Of a DNA stretch of 36,367 nucleotides, positions 1 through 9,470 are shown one piece after another. The DNA is from Candidatus Alistipes avicola (lineage in GTDB: Bacteria; Bacteroidota; Bacteroidia; Bacteroidales; Rikenellaceae), in assembly GCA_019118565.1 (NCBI GenBank), contig DWYR01000015.1, forward strand, positions 1-36,367. The letters run 5' to 3'. The notes under the pieces were generated by a model, which was given only the letters and a program-made list of their open reading frames with translations, made no database searches and had not been told where the DNA came from. Within the stretch, counting starts at the first letter, position 1; every line of letters begins with the position of its first letter. Both the position numbers and the translations under genes were made by a program.

Positions 1-1223
1 GCAATGCGGACGGTGTACGCAATCTGTTGAAGATCATCGGTGACGAGCAGGATTTGCTCATCATCGTATCGGCCATGGGAAAGACCACGAATGCCCTTGA
101 AAAGGTATTCGAGGGGTTGCAAAAGGGCGACAGCGCCTTCTCGATGGAGCACATCACCGCATTGCGACACTATCATGCCGAGATCATCGACCAACTGTAC
201 GGCAAACCGACCCGGCTCGATCGGGTTGAAGCGTTCTTCGCCGAGCTCGAACAGGTAGCCACACAAACCGACTACCGCCCTGAAGCGGCCGAACTGTGGT
301 ACGACCGAATCGTCGCATTCGGCGAATTGATCTCGACGAGCATCATCTCCGAGTATCTGGGGACACACGGCATTCCCAACCGTTGGCTCGACATGCGCCG
401 TTGTTTCCGCACGAACGATCGCCACAAGGATGCCACGGTCGATATTGCAGCCTCGCAGCCGCTGCTGCAGGAGGCGATGAAAGAGCGTCCGGCCCGCATA
501 TACATCGGACAGGGCTTCATCGGCGGCGCGCCCGACGGGACGACCACCACGCTGGGACGCGAAGGCTCGGACTACTCGGCAGCCGTAGCGGCCAACATTC
601 TCAATGCGGAGTCGATGTCGGTCTGGAAGGATGTGGACGGCGTGATGAACGCCGATCCGAAAGCTTTCCCCGACGCGGTACAGATCACCGAACTGAACTA
701 TCTGGATACGATCGAGTTGGCATACAGCGGTGCGCAGATCATTCACCCGAAGACGATCAAGCCCCTGCAGAACAAGAACATCCCGCTCTATGTCCGCCCG
801 TTCGGCGACAAACGCAAGCCGGGAACGGTCATCCGCCGCATGTCGGCACCGGTCGACGTGCCGATCCTGATCCTCAAGAAGAACCAGGTGCTCCTTACGA
901 TCCGTTCGCGCGACTTCTCATTCGTACTCGAAGAGAAGTTCGCCCAGATCTTCACCCTGCTCGAAAGGTTCCGCATCAAGGTCAACCTGATCCATAACTC
1001 GGCTGTGAACCTCAGCCTGTGCGTCGACGAGACATGGCATATCGACGAAGCCATACGAGCCCTGCGCGAAGAGGAGTTCGACGTGATGAAGGTCTCCGAC
1101 ATGGAGCTGCTCACCATTCGCGGCTACAACGCCGACCTGATGGAGCGTTACGCCTCCGGGCCTTCGGTCTTCATCCTGCAAAGCACGCAGTCCACGGCCC
1201 GCATCGTACGGAAGAACGAATAA
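1..1223 (+). CDS. lysC: aspartate kinase, 5' truncated by window edge
   Basis: Phosphorylates aspartate, the first step towards lysine, threonine and methionine (and diaminopimelate for the wall). The reading frame is open from base 3 and already codes for the conserved N-terminal helix before the first possible start (TTG at 27), so the true start lies outside the window; roughly 12-14 residues, including the KFGG(T/A)S nucleotide-binding strand, are missing. Visible family motifs are VSAMGKTTNALE, the GFIGG..DGTTTTLGREGSDYSAA block and WKDVDGVMNADP. The last ~120 residues form the ACT-type regulatory region (LLTIRS, then DVMKVSDMELLTIRG), which suggests feedback control by an amino acid; which one cannot be read. 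No homoserine dehydrogenase domain is fused. It ends at a shared terminator facing the DUF4435 gene. asd, the next enzyme of the pathway, is 7 kb away, not adjacent. Confidence 0.95.
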   Translation, partial: NADGVRNLLKIIGDEQDLLIIVSAMGKTTNALEKVFEGLQKGDSAFSMEHITALRHYHAEIIDQLYGKPTRLDRVEAFFAELEQVATQTDYRPEAAELWYDRIVAFGELISTSIISEYLGTHGIPNRWLDMRRCFRTNDRHKDATVDIAASQPLLQEAMKERPARIYIGQGFIGGAPDGTTTTLGREGSDYSAAVAANILNAESMSVWKDVDGVMNADPKAFPDAVQITELNYLDTIELAYSGAQIIHPKTIKPLQNKNIPLYVRPFGDKRKPGTVIRRMSAPVDVPILILKKNQVLLTIRSRDFSFVLEEKFAQIFTLLERFRIKVNLIHNSAVNLSLCVDETWHIDEAIRALREEEFDVMKVSDMELLTIRGYNADLMERYASGPSVFILQSTQSTARIVRKNE

Positions 1224-1243
1224 TTCGTCCATGTATCATACGA

Positions 1244-1278
1244 AGAAAAGCCTCCGATCTCGGATCGGAGGCTTTTCT
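1244..1278. terminator. bidirectional terminator between lysC and DUF4435 gene
   Basis: Perfect inverted repeat with arms at 1244-1259 and 1263-1278 around a 3-base loop. The A-rich left flank and T-rich right flank let it serve both convergent genes. Confidence 0.85.
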
Positions 1279-1293
1279 ATTCTCCTTCGCGCC

Positions 1294-2379
1294 CTATTTT
1301 CGGAAACTTCGGGCCAGGGAGATCACCGAGGCGGACGAAGGAATCTCACCCTGCTGCCTCATCCGCCAGATGGCACGCAACAGATAGCGTTCGATATCCC
1401 GGTAGAGCTGTTTGAAAAGAGGACACTTGTCATAATTCTCGTTATCGAGCAGCACATCGCGGATCGACCGCTGCGAATTATTGTAGTTGCTGATCTCGTT
1501 CTTGAGGGCCACCCCCTCCTTGCTCGATGCTGTGATTTTGGCCAGCGACATCTGCCGCAGCTTCTCGCACACCGTTTCGAGCATCACCATCACCACGTTA
1601 TCCATCAACGTATGGCCGTGCATATAGAGATAGGTCGTCTCAGGCGTTACTCCTCTGGCCGCCATCTCTTCTGCGAAGGCATCCAGCTCTTTCGCACGTT
1701 GCGGGAAACGACTCTCCAGCATCTGTTCGCGGCGCGCCACGTTGCGCTCCAACCAGGCAATCGTATTGGCTCCGTTCTCCTCCAGGTCCAGGTAGTGGAT
1801 CTTTACCGAGGACTTGAACTCGTTGAGCGTGAACATGTGTTCGTCGGAGAGTTTGGCCGAATAGGCATACCACAGGAACAGGCGGTAGATGGTACGGGAG
1901 TAGTCGGCCATGAAACGCTCGAAATCGAAGATCCGGGTATCGTTCTTGGTCGCCTTCACACAGACGTTATGCAGCGACGGCGCATAGCAGAGATAATTCT
2001 CCGTAGCGTACGTGTAGGTGTGGAACATGAAACGGGACGAAAGCATCAGCTCCGACTGCTCGGTCTGCCCGTCGAACAGGTAGTCAAAGTCGGAATCGAC
2101 GCAGAGCAACAGCCCCTCCGAAGCCTCCGGGATCATCGAAAGCAGCACCTTCTTCCCTTTGGGAAGATTTTTCAGATTGGGAACCGATATTTCGAACTGC
2201 AGGTAGGGGTTGGCGAAACTGTCGAAAATGCCGCGCCAGAAGGCCACATCCTCGTAGCCCTCGACAAAGACCTTCACCACCCGCAGCGACGGATCGCCCG
2301 GTAGCGGCGTAGGCAGCGGAGCCGCATTCCGCTTCGAAAAGGGATTGATCCGCCGCAGTTTATGAACGATTTTCTTCAT
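1294..2379 (-). CDS. DUF4435 (TOPRIM-like) domain protein
   Basis: A 361-residue protein of the DUF4435 family, whose fold is related to TOPRIM nucleotidyl-transfer/nuclease domains. The expected acidic residues are present: E40 in the first strand (VFVEGYEDVAFW), then D95 and D97 in LLCVDSDFDYL, with a conserved ATENYL segment after that. The C-terminal half is helical with no recognisable domain. DUF4435 proteins often accompany an ABC/AAA ATPase in OLD-like or defence-type pairs, but no ATPase partner is next to this one: its neighbours are lysC and a SUI1-family gene. The substrate and function are unknown. Its promoter is a perfect TTTG-N20-TACCTTTG on the minus strand only about 9 bases before the ATG, so the mRNA should be nearly leaderless. 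Confidence 0.75.
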   Translation of the reverse strand: MKKIVHKLRRINPFSKRNAAPLPTPLPGDPSLRVVKVFVEGYEDVAFWRGIFDSFANPYLQFEISVPNLKNLPKGKKVLLSMIPEASEGLLLCVDSDFDYLFDGQTEQSELMLSSRFMFHTYTYATENYLCYAPSLHNVCVKATKNDTRIFDFERFMADYSRTIYRLFLWYAYSAKLSDEHMFTLNEFKSSVKIHYLDLEENGANTIAWLERNVARREQMLESRFPQRAKELDAFAEEMAARGVTPETTYLYMHGHTLMDNVVMVMLETVCEKLRQMSLAKITASSKEGVALKNEISNYNNSQRSIRDVLLDNENYDKCPLFKQLYRDIERYLLRAIWRMRQQGEIPSSASVISLARSFRK

Positions 2380-2383
2380 GCCT

Positions 2384-2414
2384 TTTCACAAAGGTAAGAA
2401 TTTTAGTATTTTTG
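2384..2414 (+). promoter_or_regulatory. promoter of SUI1-family gene
   Basis: TTTC at 2384-2387 (weak -33), 19 bases, then TATTTTTG at 2407-2414 (good -7). Transcription would start near 2420, giving a leader of about 60 bases. Confidence 0.6.
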
Positions 2415-2420
2415 CACAAA
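2389..2420 (-). promoter_or_regulatory. promoter of DUF4435 gene
   Basis: On the minus strand the -33 element TTTG (complement at 2417-2420) is followed after 20 bases by TACCTTTG (complement at 2389-2396), a full match to the Bacteroidota consensus. It overlaps the oppositely directed promoter of the SUI1 gene. Confidence 0.8.
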
Positions 2421-2481
2421 ACAGGAGAAAGCAAGTTCCATCAAAATTAACGTCTTCCTACCTCTTTTTCGTATCACGCAA

Positions 2482-2826
2482 ATGGCTAACGACTGGAAAT
2501 CTCGCCTCGGAGTGGTCTTTTCGACCAACACGGAATACCAATACACCACCGTTCAGGAGGAGCAGCCGCAGACGCTTTCCCCATCGGAGCAGGAGCTGCG
2601 CATCTGGCTCGACCGCAAGCAGCGCGGTGGAAAAACCGCAACCGTCATTCGGGGATTCGTCGGCCGGGACGAAGACCTGAACGAACTGGCCCGGATGCTC
2701 AAGACCCGATGCGGTGTGGGCGGATCGGCCAAAGAGGGTGAGATCATCATCCAGGGCGACCATCGCGACCGGGTGGTCGAATTGCTCACCAAAGCCGGAT
2801 ACAGATGTAAAAAGGCCGGCGGATAG
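2482..2826 (+). CDS. yciH: SUI1/eIF1-like translation initiation factor (YciH family)
   Basis: A 114-residue protein. The N-terminal ~40 residues are variable; the rest is the SUI1 domain, recognisable from RKQRGGKTATVIRGF, then LKTRCGVGGSAKEGEIIIQG and a C-terminal VVELLTKAGY helix. The family resembles eukaryotic eIF1, which checks start-codon selection; bacterial YciH is thought to act on initiation under stress, but its role in Bacteroidota is not established. Length is normal for the family. The next gene starts 18 bases after the stop, so the two are probably cotranscribed. Confidence 0.9.
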   Translation: MANDWKSRLGVVFSTNTEYQYTTVQEEQPQTLSPSEQELRIWLDRKQRGGKTATVIRGFVGRDEDLNELARMLKTRCGVGGSAKEGEIIIQGDHRDRVVELLTKAGYRCKKAGG

Positions 2827-2844
2827 ACTGCACTACCCCCTTCC

Positions 2845-5787
2845 ATGCGAATCGCCTTCAGAATCTTTTTTGTTGCCATACTGATCCTCCTCGGAGCGAA
2901 AAGCGCACAAGCGCAATACTACTCCTGGGGATCGGATGCCCCGATGCGCTGGCAGCAGTTCGGTACGGACAGCGTGCGCATAATCGTCCCCGACACGGCC
3001 GAGATGCTCGGACGCAGGACGCTCCACTATGTCCAGGCGGTCCGCCCCTCGATCGGCTACGGATTCCGGTTGCCACCGCTCAGGATCCCGTTCGTTTTCC
3101 ATACCGAGAACTTCCAGTCGAACGCGATGGTCATGTGGATGCCCAAGCGGATCGATTTCCTCTCGACCCCTGCAGCAGACGGCTATTCGATGCCATGGGC
3201 CAAGCAGCTCGTCGCCCACGAATACCGCCACGCCGTGCAATACAACAACCTCAACCGGGGCATCATCCGTGTTCTGAGCTACCTGTTCGGCCAGCAGGGG
3301 GCCACGCTGGGCATCCCCTTCATGTACTTCTGGATCCTGGAGGGCGATGCCGTGATGAGCGAGACGGAGATGTCCTCGTTCGGCCGGGGACGACAACCCC
3401 GTTTCACCCTCGAATACCGGGCCATCGGGCGGGATATTCTGCGACTGCGCAACTGCGACAAATGGTTCTGCGGCTCCTATCTCGAGTATGTCCCCGACCA
3501 CTATCAGCTCGGCTACCAGATGGTCCGTTACTCCTACGACCGCTACGGGAGGGAGATCTGGGACCGCACGCTCCGCTACGCCGTGCGCAACGCCTACATG
3601 CTCACCTTCAGCACAGGCGTGGGACTGCGCAAACTCTACGACACGAGCGAGGACGAACTCTTCCGCGACTCCTTCGAAGAGCTGAACCGGCTCTGGGACT
3701 CCCTGCCCAAAAGGGAGGACTCCGGCCGCTCGCTGATGGCACTCCCCGCTAGGAACTACACCATCTACGCCCATCCGGTCACACTGAACGATACGACGCT
3801 CGTCTCACTGAAAAAGGATTTCGACCATACCGACCGGTTGATCGCAATAGATATACGAACAGGGAATGAGACGGTGCTCGGCAAAACCGGACTCGTATCG
3901 AGCCGTCCGACAACCGACGGCCGCAAAATCTGGTGGACGGAATACCGACGCTCACTTCTCTTTCCGGAACGGGTCGGCTCGAGAATCTGCTGTCTGGATC
4001 TCACACAAGGACATCCGCGTACCGTGCCGGGCATTCGCAACGCACTCTATCCCACCCCGACGGAGCAGGAATCACTGGCCTGGGCCGAATATACGCCCGA
4101 CGGACGTTATGCCGTGGTTATCGAAGATTCGCTCGATCAGCGCCGGCGAATCCCGGCCGACGGCTTTGCCGAGATACACGGCCTTGCTTGGGACGACGCA
4201 ACATGCAAACTCTATACGCTCATGACCGACGACAGCGGTATGTGGATCGGGCGCGTCGACTCCACAGGCATCGTTCCCCTGACCAAAGGGGCTTATATCA
4301 CCTTGAGCGACCTGCGGGCCGGCGGTGGAAGACTCTACTTCGGCTCGATCGCATCGGGACTGGATGAAGCGCACTGCCTCGACCTGACCGACGGCCAGGA
4401 GTACCGCCTGTCAACCTCCACCTACGGTTCGTTCTCTCCCGCACCCGACCGAAACGGAGGAGTCTGGACGACCACTTACGAGCGGCAGGGCTATCGCATC
4501 ACCTGCCAGGAAACGGTCGACCCGATCCCGGTCACGCCTTCGCAGCTCCCCGTCGAACTGGTCAACCCGCAATACAGCCGTTGGGAGGTCGTCAACCTCG
4601 ATACGGTTCGTTTCACGGGGCTCGACTCGATCGCTTCGCAACAAAAATACAAGTTCCGCCGATACCGACGGGCGACCCACCTGTTCAACCTGCACAGTTG
4701 GGCTCCTCTTTCGTTCGACCCCTTCGGGACGATCGAAGAGTTCAGCCCCGACGCAATGCTCGGCGCGACGGTTCTCACCCAAAACCTGCTTGCCAATACG
4801 GACGGCTACGCCACCTGGGGATGGAGCCGGGCAAACGGGCACCGGATCAAAGGCGAAGTCCGCTATACGGGACTGGGGGTGCACCTCGACCTGAACGCCT
4901 CCTACGGCGGGGATCAGATGGTCTACGGCGTGGCCCAGCAACTCGGGTCGGGAGAGATCGAACGGCAACCGATGCCGAAACGGGACAAATACTGGTCCGT
5001 CGGGGCCGACGCGACACTTCCTCTCTATTTCGACCGGGGATACCACGTCCGGCAGCTCTCGATACAGGCCGGATGGAACTATTCGAACGGTCTGGTCGCC
5101 AACGTCGGCGATCTTCGCTATAACGAGCAGGGTGAAATGGAGAACCTACAGACAATCGGCTATCGGCACGGCCTGCACAAACTCTCGTTCGGGATCGGAT
5201 TCTCGGACGTGGTACGGAGCGCCTACCGCGATGTAGGGACTCCGTGGGGATACCTCTTGCAGGCAAGTTACGACCTCAACCCGACCAACCGAGACTTCAG
5301 CGATCTGTTCTCATGTTACGCCCGGGTATACACCCCCGGATTCTTTGCCCGCAACTCGCTCTCGGTCGGCGTTGCCTACCAAACCTCGATCGGCGGATAC
5401 CGTTTCCCGTCTGGAATGCACTTCCTGGGGTACAAGTCGACCCGGCTGCTCCCAAAAGGGTTCACCTCCGCCGACATTTCGAGCAATAATTATATCGCCT
5501 CAGCCGTTGATTATCAGTTTCCGCTCTGTTATCCGGAAGGGGGTATTCCGGGATTCCTTTACATCAAGCGTATCCGGATCAACGTGGGTCTCGGCTATGC
5601 CCAGTTCCAGGAGTTGGGAACACATGGTCGGGAGTGGAGGCGGCTCTATTCGTACGGCGGCGACATCTACTTAGACCTGAACCTGTTGCGTGAACCCGAG
5701 GCCGACACCTGGGCACTGAAACTCTCGTTCTACCAACCCAATCGGGGAAGTTTCTGGTTCGGAGCAGGATTGGAGCTCCCGTTCTGA
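2845..5787 (+). CDS. secreted HExxH metalloprotease-like, propeller-like and outer-membrane barrel protein
   Basis: A 980-residue envelope protein. It begins with a signal peptide (cleavage likely after AQA, residue 23). Residues ~25-290 look like a gluzincin (peptidase MA-like) domain: HEYRH at 125-129 is an HExxH zinc motif, and E166 in WILEGDA is a candidate third ligand. Residues ~310-600 are repetitive beta-strand segments with DGR and RLY-type turns, resembling a TolB/WD40-like propeller. From ~630 to the end there are alternating strands rich in Tyr, Gly and Trp, and the chain ends in Phe, as expected of an outer-membrane beta-barrel inserted by the Bam complex. The closest description is a barrel protein with a periplasmic or surface protease-like head. 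Substrate and activity are unknown. It follows the SUI1 gene by 18 bases and precedes PBP1A. Confidence 0.7.
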   Translation: MRIAFRIFFVAILILLGAKSAQAQYYSWGSDAPMRWQQFGTDSVRIIVPDTAEMLGRRTLHYVQAVRPSIGYGFRLPPLRIPFVFHTENFQSNAMVMWMPKRIDFLSTPAADGYSMPWAKQLVAHEYRHAVQYNNLNRGIIRVLSYLFGQQGATLGIPFMYFWILEGDAVMSETEMSSFGRGRQPRFTLEYRAIGRDILRLRNCDKWFCGSYLEYVPDHYQLGYQMVRYSYDRYGREIWDRTLRYAVRNAYMLTFSTGVGLRKLYDTSEDELFRDSFEELNRLWDSLPKREDSGRSLMALPARNYTIYAHPVTLNDTTLVSLKKDFDHTDRLIAIDIRTGNETVLGKTGLVSSRPTTDGRKIWWTEYRRSLLFPERVGSRICCLDLTQGHPRTVPGIRNALYPTPTEQESLAWAEYTPDGRYAVVIEDSLDQRRRIPADGFAEIHGLAWDDATCKLYTLMTDDSGMWIGRVDSTGIVPLTKGAYITLSDLRAGGGRLYFGSIASGLDEAHCLDLTDGQEYRLSTSTYGSFSPAPDRNGGVWTTTYERQGYRITCQETVDPIPVTPSQLPVELVNPQYSRWEVVNLDTVRFTGLDSIASQQKYKFRRYRRATHLFNLHSWAPLSFDPFGTIEEFSPDAMLGATVLTQNLLANTDGYATWGWSRANGHRIKGEVRYTGLGVHLDLNASYGGDQMVYGVAQQLGSGEIERQPMPKRDKYWSVGADATLPLYFDRGYHVRQLSIQAGWNYSNGLVANVGDLRYNEQGEMENLQTIGYRHGLHKLSFGIGFSDVVRSAYRDVGTPWGYLLQASYDLNPTNRDFSDLFSCYARVYTPGFFARNSLSVGVAYQTSIGGYRFPSGMHFLGYKSTRLLPKGFTSADISSNNYIASAVDYQFPLCYPEGGIPGFLYIKRIRINVGLGYAQFQELGTHGREWRRLYSYGGDIYLDLNLLREPEADTWALKLSFYQPNRGSFWFGAGLELPF

Positions 5788-5809
5788 CCCTTTTTTGGAA
5801 GAAATTTCG

Positions 5810-5817
5810 TACCTTTG
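5810..5817 (+). promoter_or_regulatory. -7 box upstream of PBP1A
   Basis: TACCTTTG matches the -7 consensus exactly; no clear TTTG lies 19-21 bases upstream. Since transcription would start near 5823, the ATG at 5836 rather than an in-frame ATG at 5815 is the likely start. Confidence 0.65.
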
Positions 5818-5835
5818 CCCCATATACTCGAACCG

Positions 5836-8247
5836 ATGAAAAAACAAAAATCGCATAAACCTATTCCCCGTTCCGTCAAATGGCTCTGGGGTATCGTCAT
5901 GGCACCGTTCGTCCTGCTGCTCGTCCTGCTGTTGCTCACGGCTACAGGCCTATTCGGGCGACTCCCCTCATTCGAAGAACTCGAAAACCCCAAAAGCAAC
6001 CTGGCTACGGAGATCTACTCCGAAGACGGCAAGGTTTTGGGCACCTTCTTCATACAAAACAGATCCTATACGCAATATCAGGATCTCTTTCCGCAGGACT
6101 CGACCCAGCTGCTCCGTCTCGACTCTCATCTGGTTCCCCCGATCATCGCTGCATTGATCGCTACCGAGGATGTTCGCTTCCGCAGCCACTCGGGTATCGA
6201 CCTGCAATCGCTCGTGCGTGTCGGAGTCAAGACCGTTCTGCTGCAAAACACCTCGCAGGGAGGCGGCAGTACCATTACACAACAGCTGGCTAAAAACCTC
6301 TTCCCGCGCGACATCGACGAGAACCGGGGAAAGATCGCCCGCACCTCGAAACTGGTCATCTCGAAACTCAAGGAGTGGATCACCGCCCTGAAACTCGAAT
6401 ACAACTACACGAAGGAGGAGATTGCCGCCATGTATCTCAACACCGTTGAATTCGGATCGAATGCCTACGGTATCAAGTCGGCCGCCCAAACCTTCTTCAA
6501 CAAGGAGCCGCACGAGCTCAACATCCAGGAGGCGGCCGTACTGGTCGGTCTGGTGAAGGGGCCAACGCTCTACTCGCCCCGTCGGAATCCGGAAAACTCG
6601 CTGGCACGCCGCAACCTTGTGCTCGCCCGCATGGCCTCGGCCGGAGCCATCACCCACGAGCAGCGGGACTCGCTCTCGGCGCTGCCGATCATCCTCAACT
6701 ACAAACCCGTCTCCCACAACGAAGGGCCGGCTACCTACTTTCGCGAGATGCTGCGCCTGACGATGAATGCCGAACGCCCCAAACGTCAGCAGTTTCTCAA
6801 CGACTGGGACTACGAACAGGCCGTCAAACAATACGATGAAAATCCGATCTACGGCTGGTGTCTTAAAAATACCAAATCCGACGGAACACACTACGACATC
6901 TATCGGGATGGCCTGAAGATCTACACAACCATCGACTCCCGCCTGCAGGAGTACGCAGAACAGGCCGTACAAAAACAGATGGAATCGGTAATCCAGCCCC
7001 AGATGGATGCCCAATACAAACGTACCAAAGTCCTTTTCAACGGGGCCGGGAAGGAGGAACGTGACCGCATTATCCGCAATGCGATCCGCTATTCGGACCG
7101 TTACCGCGAGATGGAGCGAGCCGGTGTGAACGAGAAGGATATCCTCGCAAGTTTCAGCCGTCCCTGCCCGATGAAGGTCTTTACCTACAAAGGTGAGCGC
7201 GATACGGTCATGACCCCGCTCGATTCGATCCTTCATCATAAGCGTATCATGCGGGCAAGCCTGGTGGCCATAGAGCCCCAGACCGGATACGTCAAAGCCT
7301 ATGTAGGAGGACCGAACTTCCGTTACTTCAAGTACGACATGGCTAAACAGGGGAAACGTCAGATCGGATCGACGATCAAGCCTTTCGTCTATACCTTCGC
7401 CATCGACCATCTGGGACTCGCGCCCTGTACCCCCGTACCGAATCTTCCGGTAACGATCGAGACGGCCAACGGAGTGCCCTGGTCGCCCAAAGAGGCCGGC
7501 CGGGTGGAGCAAAACGGAGAGCTGCACCCGCTCAGCTGGGGACTGGCCCGCAGCCGCAACAACTATTCGGCATGGATCATGAAGCAGGCCAAACAACCGC
7601 AGGCGGTCGCCAACTTCATCCACAACATGGGTATCCACAGCTACATCGATCCCGTACCGGCCCTCTGTCTGGGGACCTCCGAATCGAATGTGTACGAGAT
7701 GGTCGGCGCTTTTGCGACCTTCGCCAACGAAGGGGTTTTCACCGAACCGATTTTCGTTACCCGCATCGAGGACCGTCAGGGTAATTTGATCGCAAGCTTC
7801 GCCCCTTCGACCCAGGATGCCATCAGCGAAAAGACCGCTTATACGATGCTCACGATGCTACGGGATGTTATTCGCTCCGGAACGGGAGGCCGTCTGAACT
7901 GGGCCTACGGCATGCAAAACACAGAGGTGGGCGGCAAGACCGGTACCTCGCAGAAAAATCGCGATGCCTGGTTCATGTGTATTCTTCCGAAGCTGGTCAT
8001 CGGAACATGGGTCGGGGGTGAGGACCAATACATCCACCTGCTTTCCAGAGGAGAAGGAAGCACGGTAGCACTACCGATCGTCGGCGAAATGCTCAACCGC
8101 ATCTATGCCGATCCGAGCGTTGGAATCTCCAAGCAGGATCAGTTCACACGCCCAGCCGTCATTCCCGTTTACGACTGCGATCCGATCGAAAACGAACCGA
8201 CGGCAACCGAGGGCAACTGGTATGACGAAGATGAGTTTTTTGAATAA
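5836..8247 (+). CDS. mrcA: class A penicillin-binding protein (PBP1A-like)
   Basis: An 803-residue bifunctional peptidoglycan synthase anchored in the inner membrane. After a short basic cytoplasmic tail there is one membrane segment (~18-40). The GT51 glycosyltransferase domain shows the catalytic E111 in [24 protein letters not shown] (143-156) and the [19 protein letters not shown] block. The transpeptidase domain has the three penicillin-binding motifs: STIK with active serine 512, SRN at 573-575 and KTGT at 701-704. The C-terminus is a short acidic tail ([19 protein letters not shown]). Start chosen at 5836 because the promoter box overlaps the upstream ATG. asd follows after 26 bases with no room for a separate promoter. 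Confidence 0.93.
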   Translation: MKKQKSHKPIPRSVKWLWGIVMAPFVLLLVLLLLTATGLFGRLPSFEELENPKSNLATEIYSEDGKVLGTFFIQNRSYTQYQDLFPQDSTQLLRLDSHLVPPIIAALIATEDVRFRSHSGIDLQSLVRVGVKTVLLQNTSQGGGSTITQQLAKNLFPRDIDENRGKIARTSKLVISKLKEWITALKLEYNYTKEEIAAMYLNTVEFGSNAYGIKSAAQTFFNKEPHELNIQEAAVLVGLVKGPTLYSPRRNPENSLARRNLVLARMASAGAITHEQRDSLSALPIILNYKPVSHNEGPATYFREMLRLTMNAERPKRQQFLNDWDYEQAVKQYDENPIYGWCLKNTKSDGTHYDIYRDGLKIYTTIDSRLQEYAEQAVQKQMESVIQPQMDAQYKRTKVLFNGAGKEERDRIIRNAIRYSDRYREMERAGVNEKDILASFSRPCPMKVFTYKGERDTVMTPLDSILHHKRIMRASLVAIEPQTGYVKAYVGGPNFRYFKYDMAKQGKRQIGSTIKPFVYTFAIDHLGLAPCTPVPNLPVTIETANGVPWSPKEAGRVEQNGELHPLSWGLARSRNNYSAWIMKQAKQPQAVANFIHNMGIHSYIDPVPALCLGTSESNVYEMVGAFATFANEGVFTEPIFVTRIEDRQGNLIASFAPSTQDAISEKTAYTMLTMLRDVIRSGTGGRLNWAYGMQNTEVGGKTGTSQKNRDAWFMCILPKLVIGTWVGGEDQYIHLLSRGEGSTVALPIVGEMLNRIYADPSVGISKQDQFTRPAVIPVYDCDPIENEPTATEGNWYDEDEFFE

Positions 8248-8273
8248 AAAATAACCTTACACCCAATAAAACC

Positions 8274-9287
8274 ATGAAATTAGCAATTGTGGGAGCCAGC
8301 GGAGCCGTTGGCCAGGAGTTTCTAAAAGTGTTAGGGGATAATGATCGTCTCCCCATCGACGATTTGCTGCTGTTCGGATCCGAGCGGAGCGCCGGAAGGA
8401 AATACTTGTTCCGGGGGCGCGAACTCACTGTACGCAAACTCGCCCACAACGACGATTTTCAAGGCGTGGACATTGCTTTGGTTTCGGCCGGAGCCTCGAC
8501 TTCAAAAGAATTTGCCGAAACAATCACCCGTCACGGTACGCTGATGATCGACAATTCGAGTGCCTTCCGCATGGAGGAGGATATTCCGCTGGTCGTACCG
8601 GAGGTAAATGCACAGGATGCTCTCAACGCACCGCGCCGCATCATCGCCAATCCGAACTGTACGACAATCCAGATGGTCGTTGCCTTGCAACCCATCGAGC
8701 GTCTCTCCCATATCCGCCGCGTACATGTGGCCACCTACCAGTCGGCCAGTGGAGCGGGGGCCCAGGCAATGGTCGAATTGCAGCAGCAACATGCCTCCAT
8801 CGTAAAAGGAGAGGACCCTTGTGTAGAGAAGTTCGCCTACCAACTGGCCTTCAATCTGATTCCGCACATCGACGTATTCATGGAAAACGACTACACAAAG
8901 GAGGAGATGAAAATGTTTAACGAAACACGCAAGATCATGCACTCGGATGTACTGGTATCGGCCACCTGTGTCCGTGTTCCGGTCATGCGGGCCCACTCGG
9001 AAAGCATCTGGGTCGAAACGGAACGTCCTCTTTCGCCGGAAGAGGTCCGTGAGGCTTTCGCATCGGCCCCCGGCATTGTATTGCAAGACACTCCCTCGGA
9101 GAAGATCTATCCGATGCCTCTGATGGCCGCAGGACAAGACCCCGTCTATGTCGGGCGAATCCGCCGGGACCTCACGAATCCCAACGGACTCACCTTCTGG
9201 TGTGTCGGAGACCAGATCCGCAAGGGGGCAGCCCTGAATGCCGTACAAATTGCACAATGGCTCGTCGAACACGGCGGGATCCGGTAG
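8274..9287 (+). CDS. asd: aspartate-semialdehyde dehydrogenase
   Basis: Reduces aspartyl phosphate to aspartate semialdehyde with NADPH, the branch point to lysine/diaminopimelate and threonine/methionine. The 337-residue protein has the NADP-binding glycine motif at its start ([11 protein letters not shown], 6-16), the catalytic cysteine C129 in ANPNCTT and the catalytic histidine H241 in [10 protein letters not shown]; length is typical. It lies 26 bases behind the PBP gene, so wall-precursor synthesis and wall polymerisation may share a transcript (inference). It ends at a strong terminator. Confidence 0.95.
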   Translation: MKLAIVGASGAVGQEFLKVLGDNDRLPIDDLLLFGSERSAGRKYLFRGRELTVRKLAHNDDFQGVDIALVSAGASTSKEFAETITRHGTLMIDNSSAFRMEEDIPLVVPEVNAQDALNAPRRIIANPNCTTIQMVVALQPIERLSHIRRVHVATYQSASGAGAQAMVELQQQHASIVKGEDPCVEKFAYQLAFNLIPHIDVFMENDYTKEEMKMFNETRKIMHSDVLVSATCVRVPVMRAHSESIWVETERPLSPEEVREAFASAPGIVLQDTPSEKIYPMPLMAAGQDPVYVGRIRRDLTNPNGLTFWCVGDQIRKGAALNAVQIAQWLVEHGGIR

Positions 9288-9309
9288 AGAACAACAATAC
9301 CATGACTCA

Positions 9310-9342
9310 CGGCGGAACGAACAACACGTTCCGCCGTTTTTT
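9310..9342 (+). terminator. terminator after asd
   Basis: Ten-base perfect arms (9310-9319 and 9327-9336), 7-base loop, then six T. Confidence 0.9.
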
Positions 9343-9398
9343 ATACGCAACATTCAGTGCTGCAAAAAAATGATCGAAATCTCCCGTACTAAAAAATT

Positions 9399-9429
9399 TT
9401 TGTTATTCGTTAAATAAAGTGTAACTTTG
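9399..9429 (+). promoter_or_regulatory. promoter of bamD-rpoZ-coaBC-recN
   Basis: TTTG at 9399-9402, 19 bases, TAACTTTG at 9422-9429: a full match to the Bacteroidota vegetative promoter. Transcription should start near 9434, about 37 bases before the bamD ATG. Confidence 0.85.
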
Positions 9430-9470
9430 TGCGATTATCCCCGGATAAGAACGGCAAAAAACCGATCCCG

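Noticed and set aside
5968..7638. 556-codon open frame antisense to PBP1A
   Set aside because: Shadow of a gene whose transglycosylase and transpeptidase motifs are all intact on the other strand.
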